This document shows, piece after piece, positions 14,357 to 23,460 of a stretch of DNA of 64,000 nt; the first letter of the stretch is position 1, and the number at the start of each line of letters is the position of its first letter. The translations under genes were made by a program, and so were the position numbers. The stretch lies in assembly GCF_050033475.1 (NCBI RefSeq), contig NZ_CP188319.1, forward strand, positions 186,001 to 250,000, in the 5' to 3' direction. Below the pieces are notes generated by a model. It saw only the letters and a list, made by a program, of their open reading frames with translations, was not told where the DNA came from and did no database searches. Source of the DNA: Cetobacterium sp050033475 (GTDB lineage Bacteria > Fusobacteriota > Fusobacteriia > Fusobacteriales > Fusobacteriaceae).

Positions 14357-16522
14357 CTATTCTCCAACTTTTGGATCTAAAATTTCTACTTCTTTTTCTT
14401 CTATGATTTCTTCTGAAGTAGTTTTTTCTTCTTTTAATTCTTCTTTTGAATTTTGTTTTTCACTTGGATGTAATGGCTCTAATACTTCACCAGCTATTAA
14501 TTTATCTAGCTCATCTCCAGTTATTGTTTCTCTTAATAACAACTCTTGAGTTATTTTTTCTAATAAATCTCTATTTTCAGTTAAAATTTCTTTAGCTTTT
14601 TTATAAGCATCATTTACTAATTTTAAAATTTGTTCGTCTACTTCTTTTCCTGTACTTTCTCCATAATACTTTTGTTGGAACATATCTCCTTCTTTTGTAT
14701 TATCTAATAATATAGGTCCAAATTTTTCTGTCATACCGAATTTAGTAACCATTGCATGAGCTATTGCTGTAGCTCTCTCTATATCGTTACTTGCTCCTGT
14801 TGTTATATCACCGAAAACAACTTCTTCAGATGCTCTTCCACCTAATAATGTTACTAATTCAGATAAAAATTCATTTTTAGATTTTAAATATCTATCTTCA
14901 GTAGGTAGAGTCATTGTATATCCTAAAGCTGCCATACCTCTTGGAACTATTGTTACTTTATGAACTGGTTCTGTACAAGGAGATAATTTTTGAGTTAAAG
15001 CATGCCCAACTTCATGATAAGCAACTATAACTCTTTCTTTCTGTACTGTTACTCTTGATTTTCTTTCAGGACCTATTGTAACTTTTTCCGAAGCTTCCTC
15101 TAAGTCAGCCATGTTTATGCAATCTCTTCCTGCTCTTGCTGCCAAAATAGCTGCTTCATTTAATAAGTTTGCAATATCTGCTCCTACAAATCCTGGTGTC
15201 TTTCTAGCTACAATATGGAAATCTACATCTGGAGCAAATTTTTTATTTCTTGAGTGAACTTTTAATATTTCTTCTCTACCTTTTAAATCTGGTCTATCAA
15301 CAACAACTTGTCTATCAAATCTTCCAGGTCTCATAAGAGCCTTATCTAAAATCTCTGGTCTATTTGTTGCTGCTAAAACTATTATTGTTTCTTCATTTCC
15401 AAATCCATCCATTTCAACTAGAAGTTGGTTTAAGGTCTGCTCTCTTTCATCATTTCCTCCACCTTGTCCACTTCCTCTTTTTCTTCCTACAGCATCAATT
15501 TCATCTATAAAAATAATACATGGTGAATTTTTTCTAGCTTTATTAAATAAATCTCTTACTCTTGAAGCTCCAACTCCTACAAACATTTCAACAAACTCTG
15601 ATCCAGACATACTAAAGAAAGGAACTCCTGCTTCTCCTGCTACAGCCTTTGCTAATAAAGTTTTACCTGTTCCTGGAGATCCTAATAATAAAACTCCTTT
15701 TGGAATTTTTGCTCCTAATTTTTTAAATTTTTCAGGTTCTTTTAAAAATTGAACTACTTCTTCCAATTCTTCCTTTGCTTCATCTATACCTGCTACATCT
15801 TTAAATGTTACTTTTGAAATTTCTTCTCCATTTTCTTTAGCCTTAGATTTCCCCATATTAAACATTTGAGGTCCTCCACCGCCCCCTCTATTCATTTTAT
15901 TAAGCATGAATATCCATACTCCTATTAATAGAAGCATTGGGAACCACGATACTAAAACATTTAATAAGAATGGTAATTGTTGTGGTGCTAAAGATTGAAT
16001 TGTTATATTATTATCTGCTAGAACTTTTAATAAACTTGGATCCTGTCCTAATCTATCTGTAATCATTCTAGTTTTATATCCTTCTTTTTCATCCTGAGAA
16101 GTATATCCATATAAATATCCTTCTTTTTCATCAACTAATTTTATTTCTTTATTTTGTGCTAAATTAGAAAATTCAGTATAACTTATACTTTTTAAATTTC
16201 CTTTAGATGAATCTGAAAATAGTGATGGCAAGGACATGAATAATGTTATTATAAATAGTAACATTATAAAACCTTTGAAATTGAATTTTCCACCTCTTGA
16301 TCTTTTTGGTCCCTTTGATGGTTCTTCATCCTCTTCTTCATCTTCGTCTTCTAAGTTTCCATTTTTTCTCATTCCGTGTTTAAGTTTAGCTTTTAATTCT
16401 TTTTTTCTTTCACCTAACTCATCATAAGAATTATCTTTATTATCTTGATCTTTTTTCTCATTTTGCTCATTATTTTCTTCTGATAAATTTCTTAATTCAT
16501 CCTTCTCAATTAACCCTGCCAC
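14357..16522 (-). CDS. ftsH: ATP-dependent zinc metalloprotease FtsH
   Basis: A 721-residue membrane-bound AAA+ protease that degrades membrane and short-lived regulatory proteins. Transmembrane helices lie near 84-100 and 188-208 around a short periplasmic domain. The AAA module has Walker A GSPGTGKT (281-288), pore loop FVGVG, Walker B IIFIDEIDA, and SRH ATNRPEILDKALMRPGRFDR. The zinc site is HEVGH (503-507, usually HEAGH). Unusual is a charged cytosolic extension of about 80 residues before the first helix, with an acidic run at 58-67; most FtsH proteins start directly with that helix. The start is GTG, 13 nt inside the end of tilS, after GGAGGAAAG. Confidence 0.95.
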   Translation of the reverse strand: MAGLIEKDELRNLSEENNEQNEKKDQDNKDNSYDELGERKKELKAKLKHGMRKNGNLEDEDEEEDEEPSKGPKRSRGGKFNFKGFIMLLFIITLFMSLPSLFSDSSKGNLKSISYTEFSNLAQNKEIKLVDEKEGYLYGYTSQDEKEGYKTRMITDRLGQDPSLLKVLADNNITIQSLAPQQLPFLLNVLVSWFPMLLLIGVWIFMLNKMNRGGGGGPQMFNMGKSKAKENGEEISKVTFKDVAGIDEAKEELEEVVQFLKEPEKFKKLGAKIPKGVLLLGSPGTGKTLLAKAVAGEAGVPFFSMSGSEFVEMFVGVGASRVRDLFNKARKNSPCIIFIDEIDAVGRKRGSGQGGGNDEREQTLNQLLVEMDGFGNEETIIVLAATNRPEILDKALMRPGRFDRQVVVDRPDLKGREEILKVHSRNKKFAPDVDFHIVARKTPGFVGADIANLLNEAAILAARAGRDCINMADLEEASEKVTIGPERKSRVTVQKERVIVAYHEVGHALTQKLSPCTEPVHKVTIVPRGMAALGYTMTLPTEDRYLKSKNEFLSELVTLLGGRASEEVVFGDITTGASNDIERATAIAHAMVTKFGMTEKFGPILLDNTKEGDMFQQKYYGESTGKEVDEQILKLVNDAYKKAKEILTENRDLLEKITQELLLRETITGDELDKLIAGEVLEPLHPSEKQNSKEELKEEKTTSEEIIEEKEVEILDPKVGE

Positions 16523-17850
16523 TTATCTTTCCTCCTTACACTTAGCTTGACTCTTTCCCCATTTTTATTTGAAGCTTTGTATTTCTCACTACCTCGTACT
16601 CCTGCAATCCAAACAATTTCTTCATCCTTTGTAAGAATAGGTATATTATCTCTTTGTTCTTTTGGAATTTTTTCATTTATTAGAATATCCTTTACCTTTT
16701 TTGAATTTTCCATTCCACAAGGTACTATTCTATCCCCTTCTCTTCTATTCCTAATTCTTAAGATATCTCCTTCTTTTAAATTAGTTAAAAAACTATTTTT
16801 TCCAAAAGCATTGTCTGAAATTTCTGCTTCTATAATGTAATTCAAAAATTCTACTTTTCCTGGTATTTTTAAAGTTAGTACTTCTTGGGCTTCTTTAAGT
16901 TCTTGTTTTTGTTCAATTGATAATCTATTATATTGTTTTTTTAAAATATAATTCTTACCAAGGTTTATTTCTTTACTACCTTCACTTGAAAAAACCTTTA
17001 AAATTCCCTTAATTTTTTCATGAGTAACTTCTATTGAATAAGCACTTAAAAAATTATTTATAATCTTTCTTTGAATGTATTCCTGCTCTTTTAAAATTAA
17101 ATCTAAGGATAAAACTTCACTTTCTAGTTCATAATTTTTATAATCTACTTCAAGCAAACTATTGATATCTCTAATTTCTTCTATTAAAGTAGCTATCTTA
17201 TCTTTAAATTTTTTATTATATCTTTTTTCAATAAAAGGTATTAAATCTAATCTGATACTATTTCTTGTAAATTCATTTTCAAAATTTGTTAAGTCTATTC
17301 TATATGAAATACCATTATTATTTAGATACTCCATAATTTCGCTTTTGTAAAGCTCATTTATTGGTCTAATGAAATTTTTATGACTATTTATCCCCTCTAA
17401 TCCTAAAAGAGAAGTTCCTCTTATCATTCTAAATAAAAATGTCTCTATTTGATCATCTAAATTATGTGCCAATGCGATTTTATTACATTTTTCTTTTTCT
17501 GAAATCTCATTAAAAAATTCATATCTTGCTGTTCGTCCAGCCTCTTCTAAACCTATATTTTCTTTTTTACTTTTTTCTGTTATATCAATTCTTTTAACAT
17601 AAACAGGAATATTATATATTTCTCCTATTTTTTGAGTAAATTTCTCATCTGTTTCAGCATCTTCTCCACGTAATAAATGATTTACATGGGCTAAAATTAT
17701 ATCAAATTGATATATCTTTTTTAACTTCATAAACATTTCCAATAAAAATACAGAATCTGGTCCTCCTGAAAATCCTAAAACAATCTTATCTCCAGTTTCT
17801 ACTAGATTTTCTTTTTTTATTTTTGTCAAAAATCTATTAAATATCTTCAT
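16510..17850 (-). CDS. tilS: tRNA(Ile)-lysidine synthase
   Basis: A 446-residue enzyme that attaches lysine to C34 of the CAU-anticodon tRNAIle, changing its decoding from AUG to AUA. It has the PP-loop SGGPDS at 28-33, HVNHLLRGEDAETDE, GHNLDDQIETFLFRM-type segment (AHNLDDQIETFLFR), and a C-terminal TilS domain (GDRIVPCGMENSKKVKDILINEKIP). Length fits the two-domain type. Its end overlaps the start of ftsH by 13 nt; tilS-ftsH linkage is common in bacteria and supports both calls. AUA decoding should be frequent in so A+T-rich a genome. Confidence 0.94.
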   Translation of the reverse strand: MKIFNRFLTKIKKENLVETGDKIVLGFSGGPDSVFLLEMFMKLKKIYQFDIILAHVNHLLRGEDAETDEKFTQKIGEIYNIPVYVKRIDITEKSKKENIGLEEAGRTARYEFFNEISEKEKCNKIALAHNLDDQIETFLFRMIRGTSLLGLEGINSHKNFIRPINELYKSEIMEYLNNNGISYRIDLTNFENEFTRNSIRLDLIPFIEKRYNKKFKDKIATLIEEIRDINSLLEVDYKNYELESEVLSLDLILKEQEYIQRKIINNFLSAYSIEVTHEKIKGILKVFSSEGSKEINLGKNYILKKQYNRLSIEQKQELKEAQEVLTLKIPGKVEFLNYIIEAEISDNAFGKNSFLTNLKEGDILRIRNRREGDRIVPCGMENSKKVKDILINEKIPKEQRDNIPILTKDEEIVWIAGVRGSEKYKASNKNGERVKLSVRRKDKWQG

Positions 17851-17878
17851 AAATACCTCTAATTGTCAGTTTCATAAA

Positions 17879-17907
17879 ATTATAACATATTGAGTTTTTT
17901 TTTTGAA
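17879..17907 (-). promoter_or_regulatory. Promoter of the tilS-ftsH operon
   Basis: On the minus strand TGTTATAAT (17879-17887), a perfect extended -10, with a weak -35 TTCAAA at 17902-17907 (17-bp spacing from TATAAT). It lies just before tilS. Confidence 0.6.
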
Positions 17908-17913
17908 TCTTTT

Positions 17914-19575
17914 TTAATACACTGTTGTTTTTGTTTCTTGTTTTCCATATTCAAAAAATATATTTATTATTTCATTTTCTTTTGTAAATATATTATAGGT
18001 AAATTTTTCAATTTCCGTTTTCTTAAATCCTTCTCTATTGGAATTATAATTTTTTACTTGTAAGATTTCCAAATATTTATCCTTATCCTTTTCTGATTTA
18101 AACCATTCTGGATAAGCTCCTGGTTTTCTGATTAATAAATAATCATATTTTAAATATTCTATAAATATCTCATACTTAGAAAAATTCTTTTCTATATAAA
18201 ATTCTACTAAATAATTAAATATATTAATTTCCTTATGTCCTATATCTATATAATTTTTCTTCTTATAAAATTCTGAAATTTCTTCATAAAAATCAAATGG
18301 TGAACTGTAAAAATTTTCTAATATAAATTCTAAAGTAAATTTAAATTTTTCTGAGTTATAATAATAATCTAAAACTTTTTCTACATTTTTTAATCTACAT
18401 AACTCTTCATAGGATATAAATTCATTTTCTAATATTTCATATGGTGGAAATTCCACATATTTATAATTATACATATCTAATTCTGTTGATATTTTTGTTC
18501 CTTTTAATATTTTTAAAAATCCCAGTTGAACCATTTCTGGTTTCAAATTATGAACATAATCAAATGATTTTTTAAATCTTTCATATGTATCATATGGTAA
18601 TCCTGCAATTAAATCTAAATGTAAATGAATATTTTTAGTTATTTCTTTTACATTATATGCCAATCTTTCTAATAAATTACGTCTATTTATACTTGCCATT
18701 GTATCTTCATTTATACTTTGAACTCCTATTTCAAATTGAAAATATCCCTTAGGAACTTTTCTTAAAAATTCAATAACTTCTTCATCAAAAATATTAGCAT
18801 TTATTTCAAAGTGAAATGTTGAACCTTCTTTATAATTATCCAATAAAAATTGCCAAATTCCTAAATATCTATCTTTCCTTAAATTAAATGTTCTATCTAC
18901 AAATTTTATAAGTTCTATTCCATTATCTAAAAATATTTTTAAATCTTCTTTAACTCTCTCTAGAGAAAAATATCTAACTCCTCTATCTATAGATGAAAGA
19001 CAATACGAACAACTAAATGGACATCCTCTAGATGACTCATAATATAAAATTTTATTTTGTTCTTTAAGTTCTTCTAAGGAATAAGGAAATGGTATCTCAT
19101 CTAAATTTTCTATTGGATTTTCTGGCCCATTATATTTTATATTTTTTGTATTCTTATCTTTGTAAAATACACCTTTAATTTCTGAAATATCCTTCGTTAA
19201 AAAGTTTAAAATTACTCTTTCTCCTTCACCAATTAATAAATAATCTATTACAGGATTTTCCTCTATAATTTCCTCTGGATTATAAGTAACCTCTGGTCCT
19301 CCTAAAACTATTTTCACATCAGGTAAAATTTTTCTTAATTCGCTAATAATTTTAAATACAAACTCTTTATTCCAAATATATGTTGAAAAAATAATCATTG
19401 TAGGATTTTTTTCAAAAATATCTCTTATTATATTTAAAAGCTGATTATTTATATTACTTTCATATATTTCTATTTTTTTGTCACTATATTTTTCTACATA
19501 GCTCTTTAAATATCTTATTGCTAAATTTGTATGTATATATTGGCTATTTATTCCAACTAGTAATATTTTTTCCAC
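17914..19575 (-). CDS. B12-binding domain radical SAM protein (DUF4080 type)
   Basis: A 553-residue protein with an N-terminal cobalamin-binding-like Rossmann domain (LLVGINSQYIHTNLAIRYL, then VLGGPEVTYNPEE) and a radical SAM domain carrying the [4Fe-4S] motif CPFSCSYC near residue 185. HFEINANIFDEEVIEFLRK and the FQFEIGVQSINEDTMASI segment are typical of the B12-radical SAM group, and the C-terminal region fits DUF4080. These enzymes do radical methylations or rearrangements; the substrate here is unknown. The cobalamin-ligand motif DxHxxG is not obvious, so cobalamin use is uncertain. The start is GTG with an AAGGAG site. Confidence 0.85.
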   Translation of the reverse strand: MEKILLVGINSQYIHTNLAIRYLKSYVEKYSDKKIEIYESNINNQLLNIIRDIFEKNPTMIIFSTYIWNKEFVFKIISELRKILPDVKIVLGGPEVTYNPEEIIEENPVIDYLLIGEGERVILNFLTKDISEIKGVFYKDKNTKNIKYNGPENPIENLDEIPFPYSLEELKEQNKILYYESSRGCPFSCSYCLSSIDRGVRYFSLERVKEDLKIFLDNGIELIKFVDRTFNLRKDRYLGIWQFLLDNYKEGSTFHFEINANIFDEEVIEFLRKVPKGYFQFEIGVQSINEDTMASINRRNLLERLAYNVKEITKNIHLHLDLIAGLPYDTYERFKKSFDYVHNLKPEMVQLGFLKILKGTKISTELDMYNYKYVEFPPYEILENEFISYEELCRLKNVEKVLDYYYNSEKFKFTLEFILENFYSSPFDFYEEISEFYKKKNYIDIGHKEINIFNYLVEFYIEKNFSKYEIFIEYLKYDYLLIRKPGAYPEWFKSEKDKDKYLEILQVKNYNSNREGFKKTEIEKFTYNIFTKENEIINIFFEYGKQETKTTVY

Positions 19576-19589
19576 AAAATTAAACTCCT

Positions 19590-20552
19590 TTATTTATTAT
19601 TTCTATATTTTTTCTGAATTTCCAAATGTTCTTTATAAGTTCTAGTAAAATAATGGCTGCCATCACCAGCTACTGCCACAAAAAATAAATAATCTGTTTC
19701 TGCTGGATTTAAAGCTGCATTTATAGAATTAGCATCTGGATTAGAAATTGGTCCTGGAGGTAATCCTTTATATTTATATGTATTATAAGGTGAATCTATT
19801 TTTAAATCTTTATAATACATTCTTCTCTTTTTATAATCATAAACATAATTTACTGTGGCATCAGATGATAAGGTCATATTTTTTTTAAGTCTATTATAAA
19901 ATACCGAAGCCATTAAAGGCTTTTCCTTAGGAAGTTTTGCTTCTCTCTCAATTATAGAAGCCATTATTAATTTTTTATAAAATTCTTCCTTATCTGGATA
20001 TTTATCTGAAGGAAATTTTTTCAAAAATTCCCTTAACATAACTTGAATAATATCCTTCATCGTTGCATTTTCTCTTATAAAATATGTATTTGGATATAAA
20101 TATCCTTCAAAATTATTATTTGGTGTTAAGTATGGAAAATTTTTAATTTCCTTTGAAGCCTCTTCAAATTTTTCCTTATTTCCAAAACCATTTTTTTCTA
20201 AAATTTCTATTATTTCATTATTTGAATATCCCTCTGGAATAGTCAATTTAAATAATTTTTCTCTACCACTTTCTAAAATATTTATAATTTCAACCATGGA
20301 ATAATTTCCTGTAATCTGATAATAACCAGCTTTTATATTTTTACCTTCATTATGAAGTTTTAAATATATTTTAAAAATTAAATTATTATCTAATCCTAAA
20401 GTTCCAAAAGCTTTTTTTACTGGTTCTCCTGATTTTATTTCTAAAATTTTATTATATTTATGTTTTATATTGATTTCTTTGTCATAATAAAACCAACTTC
20501 CACAGGCTATTAATATAATTCCCAAAATTAACCACAAGAATATTTTTTTCAC
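19590..20552 (-). CDS. mltG: Endolytic transglycosylase MltG
   Basis: A 320-residue inner-membrane enzyme of the YceG/MltG family that cleaves nascent peptidoglycan strands and limits their length. A single N-terminal anchor helix is followed by a LysM-like region, then the YceG domain with LTIPEGYSNNEIIEIL, FEGYLYPNTYFI, the catalytic-glutamate motif ASIIEREAKLP, and the C-terminal GLPPGPISNPDANSINAALNP signature. The start is GTG after AAGGGGGA. It lies 14 nt before the radical SAM gene, so the two are likely cotranscribed. Confidence 0.94.
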   Translation of the reverse strand: MKKIFLWLILGIILIACGSWFYYDKEINIKHKYNKILEIKSGEPVKKAFGTLGLDNNLIFKIYLKLHNEGKNIKAGYYQITGNYSMVEIINILESGREKLFKLTIPEGYSNNEIIEILEKNGFGNKEKFEEASKEIKNFPYLTPNNNFEGYLYPNTYFIRENATMKDIIQVMLREFLKKFPSDKYPDKEEFYKKLIMASIIEREAKLPKEKPLMASVFYNRLKKNMTLSSDATVNYVYDYKKRRMYYKDLKIDSPYNTYKYKGLPPGPISNPDANSINAALNPAETDYLFFVAVAGDGSHYFTRTYKEHLEIQKKYRNNK

Positions 20553-20572
20553 TTTTCCCCCTTTTATGTCAG

Positions 20573-20600
20573 AAAAGGCTGTTCCTAGGAACAGCCTCCA
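20573..20600 (-). terminator. Terminator after the DEAD-box helicase gene
   Basis: GGCTGTTCC, 2-nt spacer, GGAACAGCC, a near-perfect palindrome, followed on the minus strand by TTTTCT. The U run is short, so strength is moderate. Confidence 0.65.
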
Positions 20601-20605
20601 TTTAA

Positions 20606-22192
20606 TTATTTACTTTTATTTTTTGCTTTTTCTATTAGAGGTTTCTTTCCTCTTTTTTCTTTCTTAAATGTTTCTACAATTGTTTCTGCTTCAACAAATG
20701 GAACTGTCATAAATGAGAAGTTTTCATATACTTCTACACCTTTTATTGCAGAAGCTTTTACTTTAGATTTTTTTACAACTAAATCTACGATTTTCTTAGC
20801 TGTCATAGCATCTTTCTTTCCAAGAGCTATAAATAATCTTGCTTTACCTGTTTTATCAACTTTTACATCATCTATTTCAGAATAATTAGTTTCTTCTAAT
20901 ACATCTTCATAAGAAGCTTTTAATATAGCTGCTAATAATTCAACTGGATTTTCTTCTTGAGACATTAATTCTCTTGCTAAATCATAGAAATTCTCTAAAT
21001 CTCCATCTGCTAAGTTTTTATTAACTGATTCAACTATTCTATTTTTCTTAGCTAAGATTATGTCTTTTACACCAGGAACACTTTCTTTTCTTATTTCTTT
21101 TTTAACTATTTTTTGAATCATTAATAATTTTCTGTACTCAAATGGAGTTATGAAAGTTATTGCTGTTCCTTGCTTTCCAGCTCTTCCTGTTCTTCCAATT
21201 CTATGTACATAGCTCTCTGGCTCTTGAGGTATTGCATAGTTTATTACATGAGAAAGATCATTTACGTCAATTCCTCTTGCAGCAACGTCAGTTGCAACTA
21301 ATAGATTTATATTTTTATTTTTAAATCTTCTTAAAGTTACTTCTCTGTGATTTTGGCTAATATCTCCATGTAATCCTTCAGCATCATAACCTCTATCATT
21401 TAATTTTCCAACAACTTCATTTACATCATTTTTTGTTCTACAAAATACGATTCCATAAAATTCTGGCTCAATATCAATTATTCTACATAATGCTTCAAAT
21501 TTATCTTTTTCTTTAACTTCAAAGTAAATTTGATCTGTTAAATCTGTTGTTAATTCTCTCTTCTTAACAGATAAAACTTCGTGGTCTTTCATGTATAATT
21601 TTGCAACTTCCATTATTTCCTTTGGCATTGTTGCAGAGAAGAATAATACTCTCTTGTCTTCATTTGTATGAGATAATATTTCTTTAATATCATCAACAAA
21701 TCCCATATTTAACATTTCATCAGCTTCGTCTAAGATAAAATATTGAATAGAATCAAGTTTTAATAACTGTCTGTTCATTAAATCGATAACTCTTCCAGGT
21801 GTTCCTACAACTATATCTACACCTTTTCTAAGTTGTTTCTTTTGCTGCTCTATAGATTGTCCTCCATAGATAGGAACGATTTTTAATTTTCTTCCTGATG
21901 CAAAAGAGTTCATCTCTTCAGCAACTTGAACTGCTAATTCTCTTGTTGGAGCTAGAACAATAGCCTGTAAGTTTCCTGTACTCTTATCTATTTTTTCTAG
22001 AATTGGTAAAGAAAACGCTGCTGTTTTTCCTGTTCCTGTTTGTGCTTGACCTATTATATCTTTATCTCCTGTTAAAAGAGCTGGTATTGTTAAAGCTTGT
22101 ATTGGGCTTGGTTTTTCAAATCCTTTTTTTGCCAACGCCTCTAAAGTTTTACTTGTTAATCCAAGTTCTTTAAATTCTTTTAAATTTTCCAT
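20606..22192 (-). CDS. DEAD-box ATP-dependent RNA helicase (DeaD/CsdA-like)
   Basis: A 528-residue RNA helicase. The core shows the Q motif FKELGLTSKTLEALAKKGFEKPSPIQ, motif I AQTGTGKT, Ia PTRELA, Ib TPGR, II DEAD, III SAT, IV IVFCRTK, V ATDVAARGIDV and VI HRIGRTGR. The C-terminal third holds a DbpA-like RNA-binding fold (LFIALGKKDAMTAKKIVDLV... VEVYENFSFMTVP), the CsdA/DeaD arrangement used in cold-shock and ribosome assembly. The start was set at the ATG after AAGGAAG; the longer reading frame starting at 22243 would begin upstream of the promoter's own -10. The tail is Lys-rich. Confidence 0.92.
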   Translation of the reverse strand: MENLKEFKELGLTSKTLEALAKKGFEKPSPIQALTIPALLTGDKDIIGQAQTGTGKTAAFSLPILEKIDKSTGNLQAIVLAPTRELAVQVAEEMNSFASGRKLKIVPIYGGQSIEQQKKQLRKGVDIVVGTPGRVIDLMNRQLLKLDSIQYFILDEADEMLNMGFVDDIKEILSHTNEDKRVLFFSATMPKEIMEVAKLYMKDHEVLSVKKRELTTDLTDQIYFEVKEKDKFEALCRIIDIEPEFYGIVFCRTKNDVNEVVGKLNDRGYDAEGLHGDISQNHREVTLRRFKNKNINLLVATDVAARGIDVNDLSHVINYAIPQEPESYVHRIGRTGRAGKQGTAITFITPFEYRKLLMIQKIVKKEIRKESVPGVKDIILAKKNRIVESVNKNLADGDLENFYDLARELMSQEENPVELLAAILKASYEDVLEETNYSEIDDVKVDKTGKARLFIALGKKDAMTAKKIVDLVVKKSKVKASAIKGVEVYENFSFMTVPFVEAETIVETFKKEKRGKKPLIEKAKNKSK

Positions 22193-22225
22193 AGTCACTT
22201 CCTTATTTTTATATTCGATCATTTC

Positions 22226-22234
22226 ATTATAGCA
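22226..22234 (-). promoter_or_regulatory. Extended -10 promoter of the DEAD-box helicase gene
   Basis: TGCTATAAT on the minus strand, about 34 nt before the ATG, with a -35-like TACACA at 22249-22254 (17-bp spacing). Its position argues against the longer start. Confidence 0.65.
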
Positions 22235-22275
22235 CACTTTCATAAAAATGTGTATTTATTTTAAAATCTTAACAA

Positions 22276-22303
22276 ATAAAAAATGGGAGTTTTGAGCTCC
22301 CAT
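22276..22303 (-). terminator. Terminator of the unknown 151-residue gene
   Basis: On the minus strand ATGGGAG, 7-nt loop, CTCCCAT followed by TTTTTATTTG. It lies right after the stop codon of the gene at 22313. Confidence 0.85.
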
Positions 22304-22312
22304 CCTCTCTAT

Positions 22313-22768
22313 TTATAGACTTGTTGATATAATTTTTTTACCATTTTCACTTTCAATTCCTCTTTGTAAGTGAATTATTCTTTTATTTGTCAATTCTGCA
22401 AATTTTTCAAAACATGAAACTAAATCCGAATGTTCAACCATATCAATAAATTTTGGATCTCTAAATAATTTACTAGAAACCACAAAATTATACGGATGAT
22501 CAAATAGATTTTTTATAGTGTCTTTTACAGAGTTAGAATCATCAGGCATTCCTTGAAGTGTTGCTGTAGATACATATTGAATATCGTTTTGATTAATATC
22601 TAATTCTGGATCTATCTCAAGTAACATTTTCATAATTGTTTGAGAAAACATATTTTTAACTTGCTGTATATTTTCCGCCATTGAATTCCCATCTGCTACA
22701 TTGACGTCTCTTCTATAAAAGTCCCAATACTTGTTAAAAATTGATGAATATGATTTTTGATATCCCAT
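22313..22768 (-). CDS. Conserved-looking protein of unknown function
   Basis: A 151-residue soluble protein that I do not recognise. No signal peptide, membrane helix or nucleotide-binding motif is visible. The composition is normal for a globular helical protein, with an NMFSQTIMKMLLEIDPELDI helix region and an aromatic-rich start (YQKSYSSIFNKYWDFYRRD). The start is the ATG after GGAGG; an earlier in-frame start would begin inside that site. The gene has its own terminator and follows the trmR/rsmB genes in the same direction, 56 nt downstream, so it may belong to that transcript. Codon use matches its neighbours. Confidence 0.75.
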   Translation of the reverse strand: MGYQKSYSSIFNKYWDFYRRDVNVADGNSMAENIQQVKNMFSQTIMKMLLEIDPELDINQNDIQYVSTATLQGMPDDSNSVKDTIKNLFDHPYNFVVSSKLFRDPKFIDMVEHSDLVSCFEKFAELTNKRIIHLQRGIESENGKKIISTSL

Positions 22769-22824
22769 ACTTAAGCCTCCTAACAATATTTTCTAAGCTT
22801 CTGTAGTATTCTACTCTAATTCTA

Positions 22825-23460
22825 TTACTCTTCCTCTTTTTTTAATAATCCAATTCCATCTCCAAATGGAACAAGTGTAAAATTGTAATTTTCATATAAA
22901 TAATCTATAAAATTATCTAACCTTTTTACAATAGTCTTAAATCTTTTTGGATATTCTTTATATAAATATCCTCTAAACATTATGTTATCAATAAAGATTA
23001 TTCCATCCTTTTTCAATAATTTATAAGAATCATTAAAAAATTCCATATAATGACCTTTAGATGCATCTATAAAAACAAAATCAAACTTTTCATCTAATTT
23101 TTTTACTTCCTCTGTTGCATCTCCTAAAATACTTTTTATATTAGTTAACCCTGATTTTTTAAAATTTTCCTGAGCTAAATTATATCTCTCTTCATCAATT
23201 TCAATTGTTACTAATTTACCATTGTATTTAGTAGCTATTTGAGCCATTAAAATTCCAGAGTATCCTATTGCTGTTCCTATCTCTAAAATATTTGTACTTT
23301 TATTCATATCAACTATAAATTTTAAATATTCTGCAACTTCTTTTGTTACTATAGGTACATTATATTCCTTTGCATAAGATTCCATTTCTAATATTAATGT
23401 ATCTTTTTCCTTTATTTTTCCAATTATATATTCATTTGCTTCTTTTAACTCTTCTAACAT
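22825..23460 (-). CDS. trmR: Class I SAM-dependent O-methyltransferase, TrmR/YrrM-like
   Basis: A 211-residue methyltransferase of the catechol-type family. The SAM site is ILEIGTAIGYSGILMA near residue 57, with TIEIDEERY and DFVFIDASKGHY (metal and substrate region) following, and IIFIDNIMFRGYL. The overall sequence and the preceding helix EYNVPIVTKEVAEYL resemble Bacillus YrrM (TrmR), which methylates 5-hydroxyuridine at tRNA position 34 to 5-methoxyuridine. Other members of the family methylate small phenols, so the tRNA role is likely but not proven by sequence. The start codon overlaps the stop of rsmB, another RNA methyltransferase, which supports an RNA role. Confidence 0.8.
   Translation of the reverse strand: MLEELKEANEYIIGKIKEKDTLILEMESYAKEYNVPIVTKEVAEYLKFIVDMNKSTNILEIGTAIGYSGILMAQIATKYNGKLVTIEIDEERYNLAQENFKKSGLTNIKSILGDATEEVKKLDEKFDFVFIDASKGHYMEFFNDSYKLLKKDGIIFIDNIMFRGYLYKEYPKRFKTIVKRLDNFIDYLYENYNFTLVPFGDGIGLLKKEEE

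Noticed and set aside
16236..16427. Plus-strand reading frame rich in serine opposite ftsH
   Set aside because: It is the antisense of the acidic extension of FtsH (Glu/Asp codons read as Ser codons), without a ribosome site.
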